Below the pieces are notes generated by a model, which did not search any database, was not told the DNA's origin, and saw only the letters and a program-made list of their open reading frames with translations. From the IMG/VR virus record IMGVR_UViG_3300046742_000152, positions 1-64,000 of that record: a stretch of 64,000 nucleotides of DNA. One strand, 5' to 3'. Shown here piece by piece: positions 15,401-23,378 of the stretch (its first letter is position 1; the number at the start of each line of letters is the position of its first letter). The DNA comes from a virus. The translations under genes and the position numbers were made by a program.

Positions 15401-15877
15401 TTACGCAAAATGAATTATACGACTATTATCCTCTTTATCGTAATCATGAAATTCATTATGGAAATAAGGTATGGAAATTGGTTCATCTTTCTTGGAGAAT
15501 TTGGAATCTAAAACATTTTCCACAATTTTTTTACAAATAGATTTTTTTGTATAAGTTTTTTTAGAGAAAACCCATGATCCATTTTCAAACTTCATATCAC
15601 CATTATTTAATAATTCATTAAGTTCTTCAATAATTCCTCGATAAATATTGTGAGCGATTATAATTCCCACTTGCTTAAAATTAAATAAATCACTAAGCGA
15701 ATTATTAAAACAAGACTCATATTTAAAAAGAGTATCTTCAATTGCATTATTAAGCTCTAAAGTTTCATCACTAGCACTAAAGTAAAGTTCTTGAAACCAA
15801 GGATCATCTAATAAAAAGAGGATATGTTTAGATAATTCTTCTTTGAATTTATTTTTCTGTTTTCCTATTTCATTCAT
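15401..15877 (-). CDS. Hypothetical protein (158 aa)
   Basis: Not recognised. Start at 15877 (MNEIGKQKNKF) overlaps the end of the upstream gene by 8 bases and lies 8 bases after a weak -10 box. Helical, with a central hydrophobic segment around VGIIIAHNIYRGIIEE, and a Lys-rich C-terminal half. Confidence 0.55.
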   Translation of the reverse strand: MNEIGKQKNKFKEELSKHILFLLDDPWFQELYFSASDETLELNNAIEDTLFKYESCFNNSLSDLFNFKQVGIIIAHNIYRGIIEELNELLNNGDMKFENGSWVFSKKTYTKKSICKKIVENVLDSKFSKKDEPISIPYFHNEFHDYDKEDNSRIIHFA

Positions 15878-16036
15878 ATTTTTTATATTTCCATACTTTT
15901 GCGTCTTTGTCAAGATTGCAACTCAAACCCATTATTCTATTGTATAGAGGATATAGCCAAGCAAAGCAATTATAATAAAATAATTTACTAATTAAGTCTC
16001 CAATGTGATATAATATTTTACTTAGGATCAACCTCA
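15870..16036 (-). CDS. Small putative membrane protein (55 aa)
   Basis: Start taken at 16036 (MRLILSKILYHIG), overlapping the upstream gene by 19 bases. The first 35 residues are hydrophobic and aromatic, followed by a Lys/Tyr-rich tail. One membrane association is likely. Confidence 0.4.
15885..15913 (-). promoter_or_regulatory. Weak leaderless-type promoter of the 15401-15877 gene
   Basis: TTGACA, 17-base spacer, AAATAT. The -35 box and spacing are good and the -10 box is poor. Seven bases to ATG. Confidence 0.35.
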
Positions 16037-16308
16037 TTAAATTTAGCTTTGATTGCTTCCTCGCAAAGTTCATTAAATGTAATACCTTTTTCGTGTGCAA
16101 CCATCATATATTTGAGCAATTGTTCGTCATCAAATTCTAGCTCCACGCTTTCATATTTGACTTTACGAATTAAAACCGAACCATTTTTCTCTTCAAATTT
16201 TAAATCATCACCTTCCTTCCAACCCAATCTTTCAAGAACATCGTTAGGGATAGTAAAAAACAAATCACCATCAGAGGTTTCTTTTAATATCACTTCTTTT
16301 TCAATCAT
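16018..16308 (-). CDS. AbrB/MazE-type DNA-binding protein (96 aa)
   Basis: DLFFTIPNDVLERLGWKEGDDLKFEE (about 15-40) is the swapped-hairpin AbrB domain found in transition-state regulators and in MazE-like antitoxins. A C-terminal helix (about 60-90) follows. Start at 16308 overlaps the upstream TGA as ATGA. No toxin gene of MazF or VapC type is recognisable beside it, so a phage transcription regulator or orphan antitoxin is more likely. Confidence 0.7.
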   Translation of the reverse strand: MIEKEVILKETSDGDLFFTIPNDVLERLGWKEGDDLKFEEKNGSVLIRKVKYESVELEFDDEQLLKYMMVAHEKGITFNELCEEAIKAKFNEVDPK

Positions 16309-16496
16309 TGTGATCTCGATCTTATTGAAGAGATGATACATTTTGCACCATGCTCGTTTTCTGTCATTAATGCCTCGCCATTCGTAAGCATAATTTTATA
16401 CATCATTTTACCCATGTGCATTCTTTCTTTTACATAAACAACTTGCTTAGGATTTATATGATATTTTTCTTGATTAGCGTCTTCTATTTGAATCAT
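16305..16496 (-). CDS. Small basic protein (63 aa)
   Basis: Not recognised. Beta-rich and basic (VVYVKERMHMGKMMYKIML). It sits just upstream of the AbrB-like gene and is coupled to it by ATGA. Confidence 0.5.
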   Translation of the reverse strand: MIQIEDANQEKYHINPKQVVYVKERMHMGKMMYKIMLTNGEALMTENEHGAKCIISSIRSRSQ

Positions 16497-16500
16497 AATT

Positions 16501-16818
16501 TTATTCAGTCATATTTTTATATAAATTATCTTGAAAATCTTGAACTTTGCGATGGTGTAACGCTTCATCCCAACCTTTGGTGTAACCATCATTGTATCTG
16601 CTATCTTTTAAATGACCTTGCGTATTATCATTTCTTTCTTCTTCAGTAAACCATTGATAGTCTGTATTGAACATATCATCTACATTGCTTGGGTGAAATC
16701 CTGCATTGACGAGCAAACCTTTAAATTGTTCTACTAATTCATTAAGATTTGTGCCGTCAAATGATTCGTCCGAATCAATACTATAAGTTTTTTTGTGCAA
16801 TGTAAGTGATAGTTTCAT
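16501..16818 (-). CDS. Hypothetical protein (105 aa)
   Basis: Not recognised. Start at 16818 (MKLSLTLHKKTY) is consistent with the promoter at 16842-16870. Middle contains YNDGYTKGWDEALHHRK, a motif with the aromatic-Gly spacing seen at 14908. Confidence 0.55.
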   Translation of the reverse strand: MKLSLTLHKKTYSIDSDESFDGTNLNELVEQFKGLLVNAGFHPSNVDDMFNTDYQWFTEEERNDNTQGHLKDSRYNDGYTKGWDEALHHRKVQDFQDNLYKNMTE

Positions 16819-16820
16819 AA

Positions 16821-17198
16821 TTAGTTCCAATCAAAGTCTATATTATAACCCACCGCTCTACGCTTGTCAAGTTTTTTCGATGGACAAGTTACTTCAATGC
16901 AAATATCTCTGCAAAGATGATCATCTTCTAAGATTGGAGAGCCTTCTTTATCCATCTCTTCTACCCAATCTATATTGAGATCGTTAGACGCAAAGAGATC
17001 ATATTCTGATCTGTCATCTAACCACATAATCGGGGTAGACCAATTGTCTGTATCATCTTCTTGCCTGATCGTCAACCAACTTTCTGAATAAGCATTTGAG
17101 ATTTCATTTGTATTTGAAATATGTTTTGATGGCAAACGATTTCGATTATATTGCTCTACCAACCAACTTTCTGACCTATTTTGCGTATTCATATTCAT
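16821..17198 (-). CDS. Acidic hypothetical protein (125 aa)
   Basis: Not recognised. Contains SWLTIRQEDDTDNW and several acidic runs. The C-terminal codons double as promoter. Start at 17198, with ATG 17192 as alternative. Overlaps the upstream gene by 23 bases. Confidence 0.55.
   Translation of the reverse strand: MNMNTQNRSESWLVEQYNRNRLPSKHISNTNEISNAYSESWLTIRQEDDTDNWSTPIMWLDDRSEYDLFASNDLNIDWVEEMDKEGSPILEDDHLCRDICIEVTCPSKKLDKRRAVGYNIDFDWN
16842..16870 (-). promoter_or_regulatory. Consensus sigma70 promoter of the 16501-16818 gene
   Basis: Perfect TTGACA, 17-base spacer, perfect TATAAT. It lies inside the final codons of the 16821-17198 gene. Leader of about 17 bases. Confidence 0.8.
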
Positions 17199-17769
17199 GT
17201 TCCATTAATTCTTTAATTTGATCTCTTGCATTTGCCCAATAAAAACTTTTCATCTCATCGGTTTGACCATATTGCTCTGCTTGAATCATTTTCATGCCAT
17301 AATCATGCCATACCTTGCATATTTTGTCAATATTTTTATCATCGGGTTTTACACTATAATGATTCCAACATCTTTCTCCATCAGCAGTTTCTGTCTCTAT
17401 CCATTCAGCAGGAAAACCTTGGGAGAAATACATTAAATTATTGTCTTTAGCGAACTCAAGAGCAAGAGATACAAAACTATCTTCTACTTCATGCGACTCA
17501 TAAAGATCAGCATCTTCATACCAAGAATCATAAACACTAATCTCAAATTGAAAAGTATCTATAATTGCAACATATTCTTGCTCAAACTTTTGTCGATTGT
17601 CGTCACCATGTTCTAATATGTCGAGAGTATGAGCTTTGCCATACCATTTCATGTGTCTCATGACTCTACTATTGTAGATGATCTTTTGAAACTCTTCAAG
17701 GAGTTCCGCATTAGACTTGTCCGTAAGGGGCGTTCTTCTAAAACTAACTGATAAACCTTCTCCGCTCAT
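17176..17769 (-). CDS. Hypothetical protein (197 aa)
   Basis: Not recognised. Acidic and aromatic-rich in the middle (YDSWYEDADLYESHEVEDS) and helical at both ends. ATG lies 10 bases after the -10 box, so the leader is at most a few bases. Confidence 0.55.
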   Translation of the reverse strand: MSGEGLSVSFRRTPLTDKSNAELLEEFQKIIYNSRVMRHMKWYGKAHTLDILEHGDDNRQKFEQEYVAIIDTFQFEISVYDSWYEDADLYESHEVEDSFVSLALEFAKDNNLMYFSQGFPAEWIETETADGERCWNHYSVKPDDKNIDKICKVWHDYGMKMIQAEQYGQTDEMKSFYWANARDQIKELMEHEYEYAK

Positions 17770-17778
17770 AATAACAAC

Positions 17779-17807
17779 AGATTAAAGCAAGCAAACAATT
17801 ATGTCAA
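17779..17807 (-). promoter_or_regulatory. Near-leaderless promoter of the 17176-17769 gene
   Basis: TTGACA, 17-base spacer, TAATCT. Nine bases to ATG. Confidence 0.65.
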
Positions 17808-18106
17808 GCTATTAAATCAGATTCTTTTACGAAAACACCATCAACCATCTTGCCTTTACGATCTTTTATATCCTCATAAGCAACCTTGAGACAATCTTCA
17901 AGGGAGACTTGATTTCTTTCACAAATGTTGATCATTACTACTAGCATATCTCCAATGTCGTCAAGAATAGGTTTTTCTTTGCATACAGAATCTGAAAGTT
18001 CCCCAAGTTCTTGTAATAACTTTAAAGTTTGAGTTTTATCGTCAGACCCATCAATGAGGTTACGATCTTTGTGCCATTGTATTATTTTATCTATTGTATT
18101 TTGCAT
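17804..18106 (-). CDS. MazG-like nucleotide pyrophosphohydrolase (100 aa)
   Basis: A single MazG-fold domain. The helix with QELGELSD (about 32-39) and the later DDIGDM (about 50-55) give the paired acidic metal-binding sites of the family, and RKGKMVDGVF (about 83-92) is the usual tail. Enzymes of this type hydrolyse NTPs or dNTPs to monophosphates. Phage versions are proposed to clean non-canonical nucleotides or lower alarmone-linked signals. Stands as its own gene. Confidence 0.75.
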   Translation of the reverse strand: MQNTIDKIIQWHKDRNLIDGSDDKTQTLKLLQELGELSDSVCKEKPILDDIGDMLVVMINICERNQVSLEDCLKVAYEDIKDRKGKMVDGVFVKESDLIA

Positions 18107-18133
18107 ATTAAAATGAATATATTAAAAAATAAA

Positions 18134-18211
18134 TTATAAAAAAAAGAATTGAAAGCTCAATAATAAGATAATCATTATAAGTAATAATATTAGCCAATCT
18201 GTTATACGCAT
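18134..18211 (-). CDS. Single-span membrane micropeptide (25 aa)
   Basis: From ATG at 18211: MRITDW then an almost pure Leu/Ile/Phe helix to the stop. Similar build to 10117-10230 and 47840-47908. A chance frame in AT-rich DNA cannot be ruled out. Confidence 0.3.
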   Translation of the reverse strand: MRITDWLILLLIMIILLLSFQFFFL

Positions 18212-18247
18212 TATTTATTAATTTCCAAAAAAATTGCACAAAATATA

Positions 18248-18637
18248 TTACACAAAATCTTGAAAAACTATTTCTCTTTTTCCATCTTTATTATAATTAA
18301 ATAAATATTGTGTTCTATCTGTATCTATTTGATGATAAGGATTGTCTTTAGTTGGTGGATCAACCGCATAGCAAGCAATGTCCCATGACCATTCACTTGG
18401 GTCACCATATTTAAACTCACCATCCTCGGTAAATTCTCCAACATCATCACCACAATAAATGTTGTAGTCTACAAAAGTGCCATCTTCTAATTTGTAACTA
18501 TTCCAATAGTCAAAGTTATCTCCTTCAGTTTCAACTTCGGGATTAAGTTCGACTTTTTTAATATGAGTCATCGCTAGGTCAATAATTGCTAACGCAACTT
18601 CTCTAGGAGCTTGCCAAGGTTTTTCTAATTCAATCAT
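18248..18637 (-). CDS. Acidic hypothetical protein (129 aa)
   Basis: Not recognised. Pro/Trp opening (MIELEKPWQAPREVALAII) then a helix, followed by acidic beta-rich body with GDDVGEFTEDGEFKYGD. Five bases from the upstream gene. Confidence 0.55.
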   Translation of the reverse strand: MIELEKPWQAPREVALAIIDLAMTHIKKVELNPEVETEGDNFDYWNSYKLEDGTFVDYNIYCGDDVGEFTEDGEFKYGDPSEWSWDIACYAVDPPTKDNPYHQIDTDRTQYLFNYNKDGKREIVFQDFV

Positions 18638-18642
18638 TATTT

Positions 18643-18900
18643 TTATTTTTTTAATGTTCCATCTCCGTACAGACTTTGGACTATAGGGTCATTATTTGTA
18701 TTGCATTTGTTTCTATTGGCTTCATATTCTTGCCACATCATTTCACAACGAGTTTTATGTAGCTGATTCATGCCAATGAGCATATTTAATAATTCATCTT
18801 CTGTATATTTTCGAGGTGCATCTCCGATAGCATAGATGAGTGCATCAATGTCATCTTGAATGTTGGACATATTGCCCATTGCTTCTTCTAATTTATTCAT
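18643..18900 (-). CDS. Helical hypothetical protein (85 aa)
   Basis: Not recognised. Two helices with Met/Leu-rich faces (YTEDELLNMLIGMNQLH). ATG lies 9 bases after a TATAGT box. Overlaps the upstream gene by 8 bases. Confidence 0.55.
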   Translation of the reverse strand: MNKLEEAMGNMSNIQDDIDALIYAIGDAPRKYTEDELLNMLIGMNQLHKTRCEMMWQEYEANRNKCNTNNDPIVQSLYGDGTLKK

Positions 18901-19384
18901 GGTATCTAACTATATATGTTTGAAAGCGTCTGTCAACTAAAATATAATTTAACATTGAGAAAATAATTCCCCAACTGCCTCCCGCAAGTCCACAAGAAAT
19001 CATCCAAGGTAAACCAAAAGTAGAAGTTGTACCATCGTGTTCATCTTGCCATTCAATATGATTTGCGACATTCTCTAAAGTTAAGTAAAAACCTTCATAA
19101 TCAACTGCTCTTTGTCCACCTATTCTGTCTTGAGTGTACATATTGTATATACCTTTACTTTGGGTAGCATCAGTCCAAGCAAAACTAAAGCTCCCCAAGC
19201 CTACTTGGTCTTCGTACATTGCATGACGATCAGCTTCATATGCCATAGGGTATCGGTCTTTTATTTGCCTAGCGATACCTGCACCCATGATATTTTGCGT
19301 GTTGCACGAATGGGCTATGAAATTTATATCATTAGGAAAGTCAAGAAGATTACCTTCTATTATTTTTATATTACTTTTTTGCAT
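18893..19384 (-). CDS. Macro-domain protein (163 aa)
   Basis: IKIIEGNLLDFPNDINFIAHSCNTQNIMGAGIARQI (about 5-40) is the ADP-ribose-binding macro fold: the Asp of NLLD, the Asn of SCNTQ and the Gly-rich GAGIA loop. A later glycine-rich segment (GLAGGSWG, about 139-146) is the phosphate-binding loop. Relatives bind or cleave ADP-ribose derivatives, and phage members could reverse ADP-ribosylation or consume a defence signal. Start at 19384 overlaps the upstream gene by 14 bases. Confidence 0.75.
   Translation of the reverse strand: MQKSNIKIIEGNLLDFPNDINFIAHSCNTQNIMGAGIARQIKDRYPMAYEADRHAMYEDQVGLGSFSFAWTDATQSKGIYNMYTQDRIGGQRAVDYEGFYLTLENVANHIEWQDEHDGTTSTFGLPWMISCGLAGGSWGIIFSMLNYILVDRRFQTYIVRYHE
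18909..18936 (-). promoter_or_regulatory. Near-leaderless promoter of the 18643-18900 gene
   Basis: TTGACA, 16-base spacer, TATAGT inside the end of the macro-domain gene. Eight bases to ATG. Confidence 0.6.
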
Positions 19385-19793
19385 TAGCTCTTTTTTCTCT
19401 AAGAAAATCTGAAGCAATTCCTTGCTCTTTATAATGCGAGTTGCTATCGCTAGGATAGTGTTTTGTTTCAGTTTTAAATCCTCTTGAAGGAGCGTATTTA
19501 GGCTTTAATGAGGCTATTAATTTTCTTCCTGCTGTGCTATAAGGGTTAGGTATAACAACATTTGGTTTTTTGGGATGAATCATATATCCCTCTTTAATTA
19601 AATCAAGCATTGGATGACCGATAGGCAATACCCATTGTCCGTATTCATTTTTAATAGCCCCAAAAGTATCCTTGGTAACTTTACAAGGATTGTAAACTTC
19701 ACCTTCGACAAAGCCAAATTTTTCATCTTTGTGGTTGCCAAAGCAAAAACTGAAACTAATAAGCAAAACTATGTTTAGTATATTTTTCATCAT
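19371..19793 (-). CDS. Putative secreted protein (140 aa)
   Basis: Residues 1-20 form a signal peptide (two Met, Lys, then ILNIVLLISFSFCFG). The mature chain is basic with many Pro/Gly/Lys turns. ATG 19793 lies 7 bases after the -10 box, while ATG 19790 is an alternative. Unrecognised family. Confidence 0.6.
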   Translation of the reverse strand: MMKNILNIVLLISFSFCFGNHKDEKFGFVEGEVYNPCKVTKDTFGAIKNEYGQWVLPIGHPMLDLIKEGYMIHPKKPNVVIPNPYSTAGRKLIASLKPKYAPSRGFKTETKHYPSDSNSHYKEQGIASDFLREKRANAKK

Positions 19794-19799
19794 GGTATC

Positions 19800-19828
19800 A
19801 ACTTAAATCAAAAAAAATTAAATGTCAA
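19800..19828 (-). promoter_or_regulatory. Leaderless-type promoter of the 19371-19793 gene
   Basis: TTGACA, 17-base spacer, TAAGTT. Six bases to the first ATG. Confidence 0.6.
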
Positions 19829-20369
19829 GCCTTAAAGGTATGATTGGCTTGCCATTTTCATCTTTATCTAGCACTCTCACAATCTTTGCTTTGTTTGAAT
19901 CAGCAACAAAGATATTCGGATGGTCATCTGCATTAAGTATTCTTTTTAGATTATTTGGATTTATTTCAACACACTCTAACAAATCTTTGCCATTATGCTT
20001 GTGTAGATCATAAGATTTTGGGTATAATCCTTCTTCTTGATTTAAGTAGCAAATAATTCTTCCATATTTTAATCGAGCTTTACTTTTATAAGATATATAG
20101 TTGCCTATTTCAAAAGATTTCTTCTCAAAAAGTTTTTGACGCGGGACATAATACTTAGTATTATCCCTTTTAATTTTAAATACTTTATGCTGACCAAAAA
20201 GATTCTCTATCGGTAGAAGAGTTCTAGGATGAACTAAAATACATTCAAGGGTTGGATTTGTTTTGCTATCGTCAAGAATAGTTACTATCTGACCAACTCG
20301 CCTTTTTATTTTTAAAGCTCTCTCTTTAATGTGATCGCCAACTTCTAATTTATTTAAATTTTTTTTCAT
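19818..20369 (-). CDS. Hypothetical basic protein (183 aa)
   Basis: Not recognised. Basic, beta-rich, with two similar halves: VGDHIKERALKIKRRVGQIV (about 10-29) and IGNYISYKSKARLKYGRIICY (about 91-111), each like the first strands of an SH3/KOW-type barrel. A nucleic-acid-binding role is plausible. Starts 4 bases inside the end of the UvdE gene. Confidence 0.55.
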   Translation of the reverse strand: MKKNLNKLEVGDHIKERALKIKRRVGQIVTILDDSKTNPTLECILVHPRTLLPIENLFGQHKVFKIKRDNTKYYVPRQKLFEKKSFEIGNYISYKSKARLKYGRIICYLNQEEGLYPKSYDLHKHNGKDLLECVEINPNNLKRILNADDHPNIFVADSNKAKIVRVLDKDENGKPIIPLRLDI

Positions 20370-21370
20370 GCCATTTGTTCTTGTAAAAGTTTAATTGCTT
20401 TATCTTTTTGTTTAACTTCACACTCCCATTTAACTTGCTCATCGGGGTCAATGGCAATAATAGGTGGAATATGACCGAGGGCAAAGTAATCTGCATGAGA
20501 GCGAGGTTTACTTGGGTTACCTTCCGACCAATGGAAGACAGGAGCAATGAAATTAGAAACAATATCTTCACTTTGCTTCTGATTGACCCATGTATAAGCA
20601 CATCTTTCTGCTTGATAATTTATACTTTCAACCTCTGAGGGGTTGCAAAAATCATGTAAATTATCGTAACAAACAGGAATGCTTACTCCCCACATATTAA
20701 ATAAATAATCACTAAATTTAATGCAGTTATCTACATTGAAGAAGCCTTTATCTTCGTTTTCGATAGTTAATCGTTTGTAAACACCTGCATCACACATAGA
20801 AAGATTACGAAAAAATCTAGTAGCAACTATCTCTAAGGTTTCATCTATTTTTGGAGTATAGTTGACATGAATATTCATCGGAGCAGTATGATCTTGAGGT
20901 AAGCCGACCATATCAAGGACACTTGCTTGAAAATTAAGTTCATTTATCGTGCGATTAACTTTTTCTCTATCGGGAGATGCGAGAACATTAAATTGATCGG
21001 GGTGAGAACCAATTGATATATCAAACTTTTTAGCAATTAAACCTACTAGCTCTAAGCCTTTTTCTATTCTTGCTTTGTGAGGCAAATCTCCAAGAGAAAT
21101 GTCCAAAGTTTGGTCGGTAAGGAGAGGAAAAAGAGCAGAACTAAGACGATAATGCCCAATATTTGAGGAATTGCAATGATTGACAATATATTCAGTAACA
21201 ACAACATTGTGCAAAATTCTTTCAGATAATTGATTGACCGCTTCATCTCTACCTTCTTGGTTACACAAATCATTGAAGCGTTTGCGAGTCATTGTGCGAA
21301 AAGAATATTTTTTCTTGTCCTTATCTTTTAACTCTTCACTAATGCAAGTTAAACCTAGTATAGTATCCAT
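20366..21370 (-). CDS. uvdE: UV damage endonuclease (UvdE/UVDE family)
   Basis: TIM-barrel repair enzyme that nicks DNA 5' of UV photoproducts (cyclobutane dimers and 6-4 products) using metal ions. Family signatures run in order: LGLTCISE at the N-terminus, GHYRLSSALFPLL (about 72-84), SIGSHPDQFNVLASP (about 119-133), MNIHVNY (about 164-170), LTIENEDKGF, VCYDNLHDFCNP (about 233-244) and PVFHWSEG. Full length for the family (334 aa). Predicted leaderless: ATG 7 bases after the -10 box. Gives the phage photoproduct repair, fitting a sunlit-water habitat. Confidence 0.85.
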   Translation of the reverse strand: MDTILGLTCISEELKDKDKKKYSFRTMTRKRFNDLCNQEGRDEAVNQLSERILHNVVVTEYIVNHCNSSNIGHYRLSSALFPLLTDQTLDISLGDLPHKARIEKGLELVGLIAKKFDISIGSHPDQFNVLASPDREKVNRTINELNFQASVLDMVGLPQDHTAPMNIHVNYTPKIDETLEIVATRFFRNLSMCDAGVYKRLTIENEDKGFFNVDNCIKFSDYLFNMWGVSIPVCYDNLHDFCNPSEVESINYQAERCAYTWVNQKQSEDIVSNFIAPVFHWSEGNPSKPRSHADYFALGHIPPIIAIDPDEQVKWECEVKQKDKAIKLLQEQMA

Positions 21371-21376
21371 GTCTGA

Positions 21377-21405
21377 AATATAGTATATTTAGGATTGTGA
21401 GTCAA
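21377..21405 (-). promoter_or_regulatory. Leaderless-type promoter of uvdE
   Basis: TTGACT, 17-base spacer, TATATT. Six bases to ATG. Confidence 0.7.
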
Positions 21406-21577
21406 GATATTTTTTTAAAATATTTAAATACTTTTCAACATCTTTAATTTCATTGGATATTTTATCTAAATTATTTTTATTAACTTTATTTACCGCATGA
21501 ATTAATTCAAGAGATAATTCATTGAGTTCTTCCACTAATTTTAGAAAATTATGTTGAGTTTCCGAGTTTAGTTTCAT
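21389..21577 (-). CDS. Short MazG-like helical protein (62 aa)
   Basis: LVEELNELSLELIHAV (about 13-28) and the later EIKDVEKYL resemble the EExxE and ExxD helices of the MazG superfamily, but the protein is very short. It may be a divergent small member or an inactive relative. Start at 21577 is 2 bases after the stop of the RuvB-like gene. Confidence 0.5.
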   Translation of the reverse strand: MKLNSETQHNFLKLVEELNELSLELIHAVNKVNKNNLDKISNEIKDVEKYLNILKKYLDSQS

Positions 21578-21579
21578 AT

Positions 21580-22506
21580 TTAAAAAGTTTTGCAAAGGTC
21601 AATGCCTTGACCTGTTATTTTTCTCTTTCCATCTATCTCAATTAAATTTTTATTTAATAAATAAAGTTCATGATCTCTCTGTAGGGCAGTTTTACTCATA
21701 CCAATCTTAGCCGCAAGTCCTGTGAGAGTTGCTGAACCACAATTATTTAGAGCTTGAAGAATTTGTTTTTCAGTATGAGTAATGCCAAAGGGAAGAATTC
21801 CAACTTTGTCGCACAAATCATCAAAATCTTCATTACTGAAGTAGGAACTTTCTTTTGCACCGCAATATAATTGTATTTCTTTAGAGCGTTTTACTGCACT
21901 ACGAGCATTACCTCTAATGGTCGAAGCAACCCTATCCTCAACACCATCCACGAACTGAATTTCGGGAATACAAAGCTGAACGATGGCAGATAAATCGTCT
22001 TGTGAATAAGGCTCAAAATCTACAGCAGTCATTCTATCTTTTAATGGGGGGAAAATTTTGTCAGTTTCAGTTGTTGCAAAAATAAAAGTTTGTTGCTTAA
22101 AATTAAATTCAAATGTCATTTCATTCCACTCGAAAGTTTTTCTACTATTAGTTTCGGCGTTAAAAATTGTTAAAAAAGCCATTGTAAGATCATGAGGCAA
22201 GGCATGACACTCATCAAATAAAATTGTAATTTCATTATCAGCAATAAGAGGTAGAAAAATTTGCTCAAAAAATTGTTCATTATTTTTAATGGTAGAGCAA
22301 TTTAATTCAAGAAACGATCTTCTGTCGCCATCTCTATTATAAAGATTCTTGGCGAAAGATTTGGCGAATTCAGTTTTACCCAAACCTTTAGCACCCGACA
22401 TTAATAGAAATGGGCATTGAGAGGTTTTGTGAAAAGCATCAAGATAGAAAGATAGCTTTTTCTTAACTGCATTCTGACCTACAAGATGAGAAAAGTAATT
22501 ATTCAT
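21580..22506 (-). CDS. RuvB-like AAA+ ATPase with winged helix
   Basis: Resembles Holliday-junction branch-migration motor RuvB. The order is VGQNAVKKKLSFYL at the N-terminus, Walker A GAKGLGKTE (about 39-47), Walker B ILFDECHALP (about 93-102), the sensor ATTETDK (about 145-151), an AAA+ lid, and a C-terminal winged helix (about 240-305). In RuvB the motor works on a RuvA-bound junction. No RuvA is visible here, so it may use host RuvA or be a clamp-loader-like relative. Overlaps the upstream gene by 8 bases. Confidence 0.75.
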   Translation of the reverse strand: MNNYFSHLVGQNAVKKKLSFYLDAFHKTSQCPFLLMSGAKGLGKTEFAKSFAKNLYNRDGDRRSFLELNCSTIKNNEQFFEQIFLPLIADNEITILFDECHALPHDLTMAFLTIFNAETNSRKTFEWNEMTFEFNFKQQTFIFATTETDKIFPPLKDRMTAVDFEPYSQDDLSAIVQLCIPEIQFVDGVEDRVASTIRGNARSAVKRSKEIQLYCGAKESSYFSNEDFDDLCDKVGILPFGITHTEKQILQALNNCGSATLTGLAAKIGMSKTALQRDHELYLLNKNLIEIDGKRKITGQGIDLCKTF

Positions 22507-22732
22507 TATCAAATTTGGTTAAAGTATATTCAATTTTAGAGTCAATGTCTTTAGTATCCACTTCTTTTGGCGAATTGTCAACAGAAATATCATCTTCCGT
22601 TTCATTTCCCATTAAAACCTGCAACCACTTTTTAGAAACAGGGATTTTGGTTTTGCATCCAACCCAATCGCTTAGGTCTTCATAACTAATTTCTGTATAA
22701 GGGCTATGTCCTTTTGGTCTTCCTCTTTTCAT
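22499..22732 (-). CDS. Hypothetical protein (77 aa)
   Basis: Not recognised. Basic opening (MKRGRPKGHSPYTE), reminiscent of AT-hook-like RGRPKG, then an acidic second half (ETEDDISVDNSPKEVDTKDI). RGRP cores bind AT-rich minor groove, which fits this AT-rich genome, but a single hook is weak evidence. Near-leaderless. Confidence 0.5.
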   Translation of the reverse strand: MKRGRPKGHSPYTEISYEDLSDWVGCKTKIPVSKKWLQVLMGNETEDDISVDNSPKEVDTKDIDSKIEYTLTKFDNE

Positions 22733-22741
22733 AATAAATTA

Positions 22742-22770
22742 ATATTATAATAAGAAATTAAGAATGTCAA
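22742..22770 (-). promoter_or_regulatory. Near-leaderless promoter of the 22732-21389 run
   Basis: TTGACA, 17-base spacer, TAATAT. Nine bases to ATG. Confidence 0.6.
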
Positions 22771-23375
22771 TAGTGTTTTGTATTTTCTCTGATTTGAGAA
22801 GCTTCTCTTTGTTGAGTGAATTGAAATAAGGACTCCAAGTCTTTATATGATATAAATTTTCTACGAACTTTTGATTGCCAACCCGATTTTTGTCTTAAAT
22901 TATTTTTTGTAAGCAAAGTATAGTGAGCTTCTTTATGTAAGCCACATCCGAAAGTTAGACAAAGCGTTAAGATTTTTTTTGTAATTCTAATTGGATTATT
23001 AATATTGCAGTCACGAAGTATCAAGGTGCGATCATCTATAGCGTCTTCTGCATAGGATCGTTGCTTTAGCCACTTTTTTTTATTCCATATTTTTTTTCCA
23101 TTATTTGGATTAATCGGTTTCGATGGTAAATTTTCAACAGGCTCATAACTTGGCATTTTGGCATGATAAAGAGTATGGCAACTTCCGCAAAGCGTAATTA
23201 AGTCACTCAATTTTTCATTACCAATGTTTTCATAAGTGCGATGGTGAACATGAAGTTCTGAGCTTGTACCACAAATAACGCAACGACATCCGTCTCTTTT
23301 TTTAACACGCTCTCTTTTAGTCTTCCATTCGGAAGATTTTAAATATTTTTTGTATTCGATTTTATTGATAGTGAT
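22767..23375 (-). CDS. HNH endonuclease, start codon non-canonical or lost
   Basis: A full HNH domain is encoded: SSEWKTKRERVKKRDGCRC, CVICG, HVHHRTY, CGSCHTLYH, i.e. two CxxC zinc pairs around the catalytic His. The reading frame is open back to a stop at 23385-23387, but the only ATG/GTG/TTG candidates lie inside or after the domain (the first is TTG at LSDLITL, removing half the HNH core). ATC codons at 23375 and 23369 sit 3 and 9 bases after a strong promoter, as the starts of leaderless genes do. Either a non-AUG leaderless start is used or the gene is decaying. The C-terminal half is basic and may bind DNA. Likely a homing-type nuclease. Confidence 0.6.
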   Translation of the reverse strand: MTINKIEYKKYLKSSEWKTKRERVKKRDGCRCVICGTSSELHVHHRTYENIGNEKLSDLITLCGSCHTLYHAKMPSYEPVENLPSKPINPNNGKKIWNKKKWLKQRSYAEDAIDDRTLILRDCNINNPIRITKKILTLCLTFGCGLHKEAHYTLLTKNNLRQKSGWQSKVRRKFISYKDLESLFQFTQQREASQIRENTKHY

Positions 23376-23378
23376 GCT

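Noticed and set aside
16018-16496. Toxin-antitoxin pair around the AbrB-like gene
   Set aside because: The neighbouring small product shows no MazF, RelE or VapC feature, so a pair cannot be supported.
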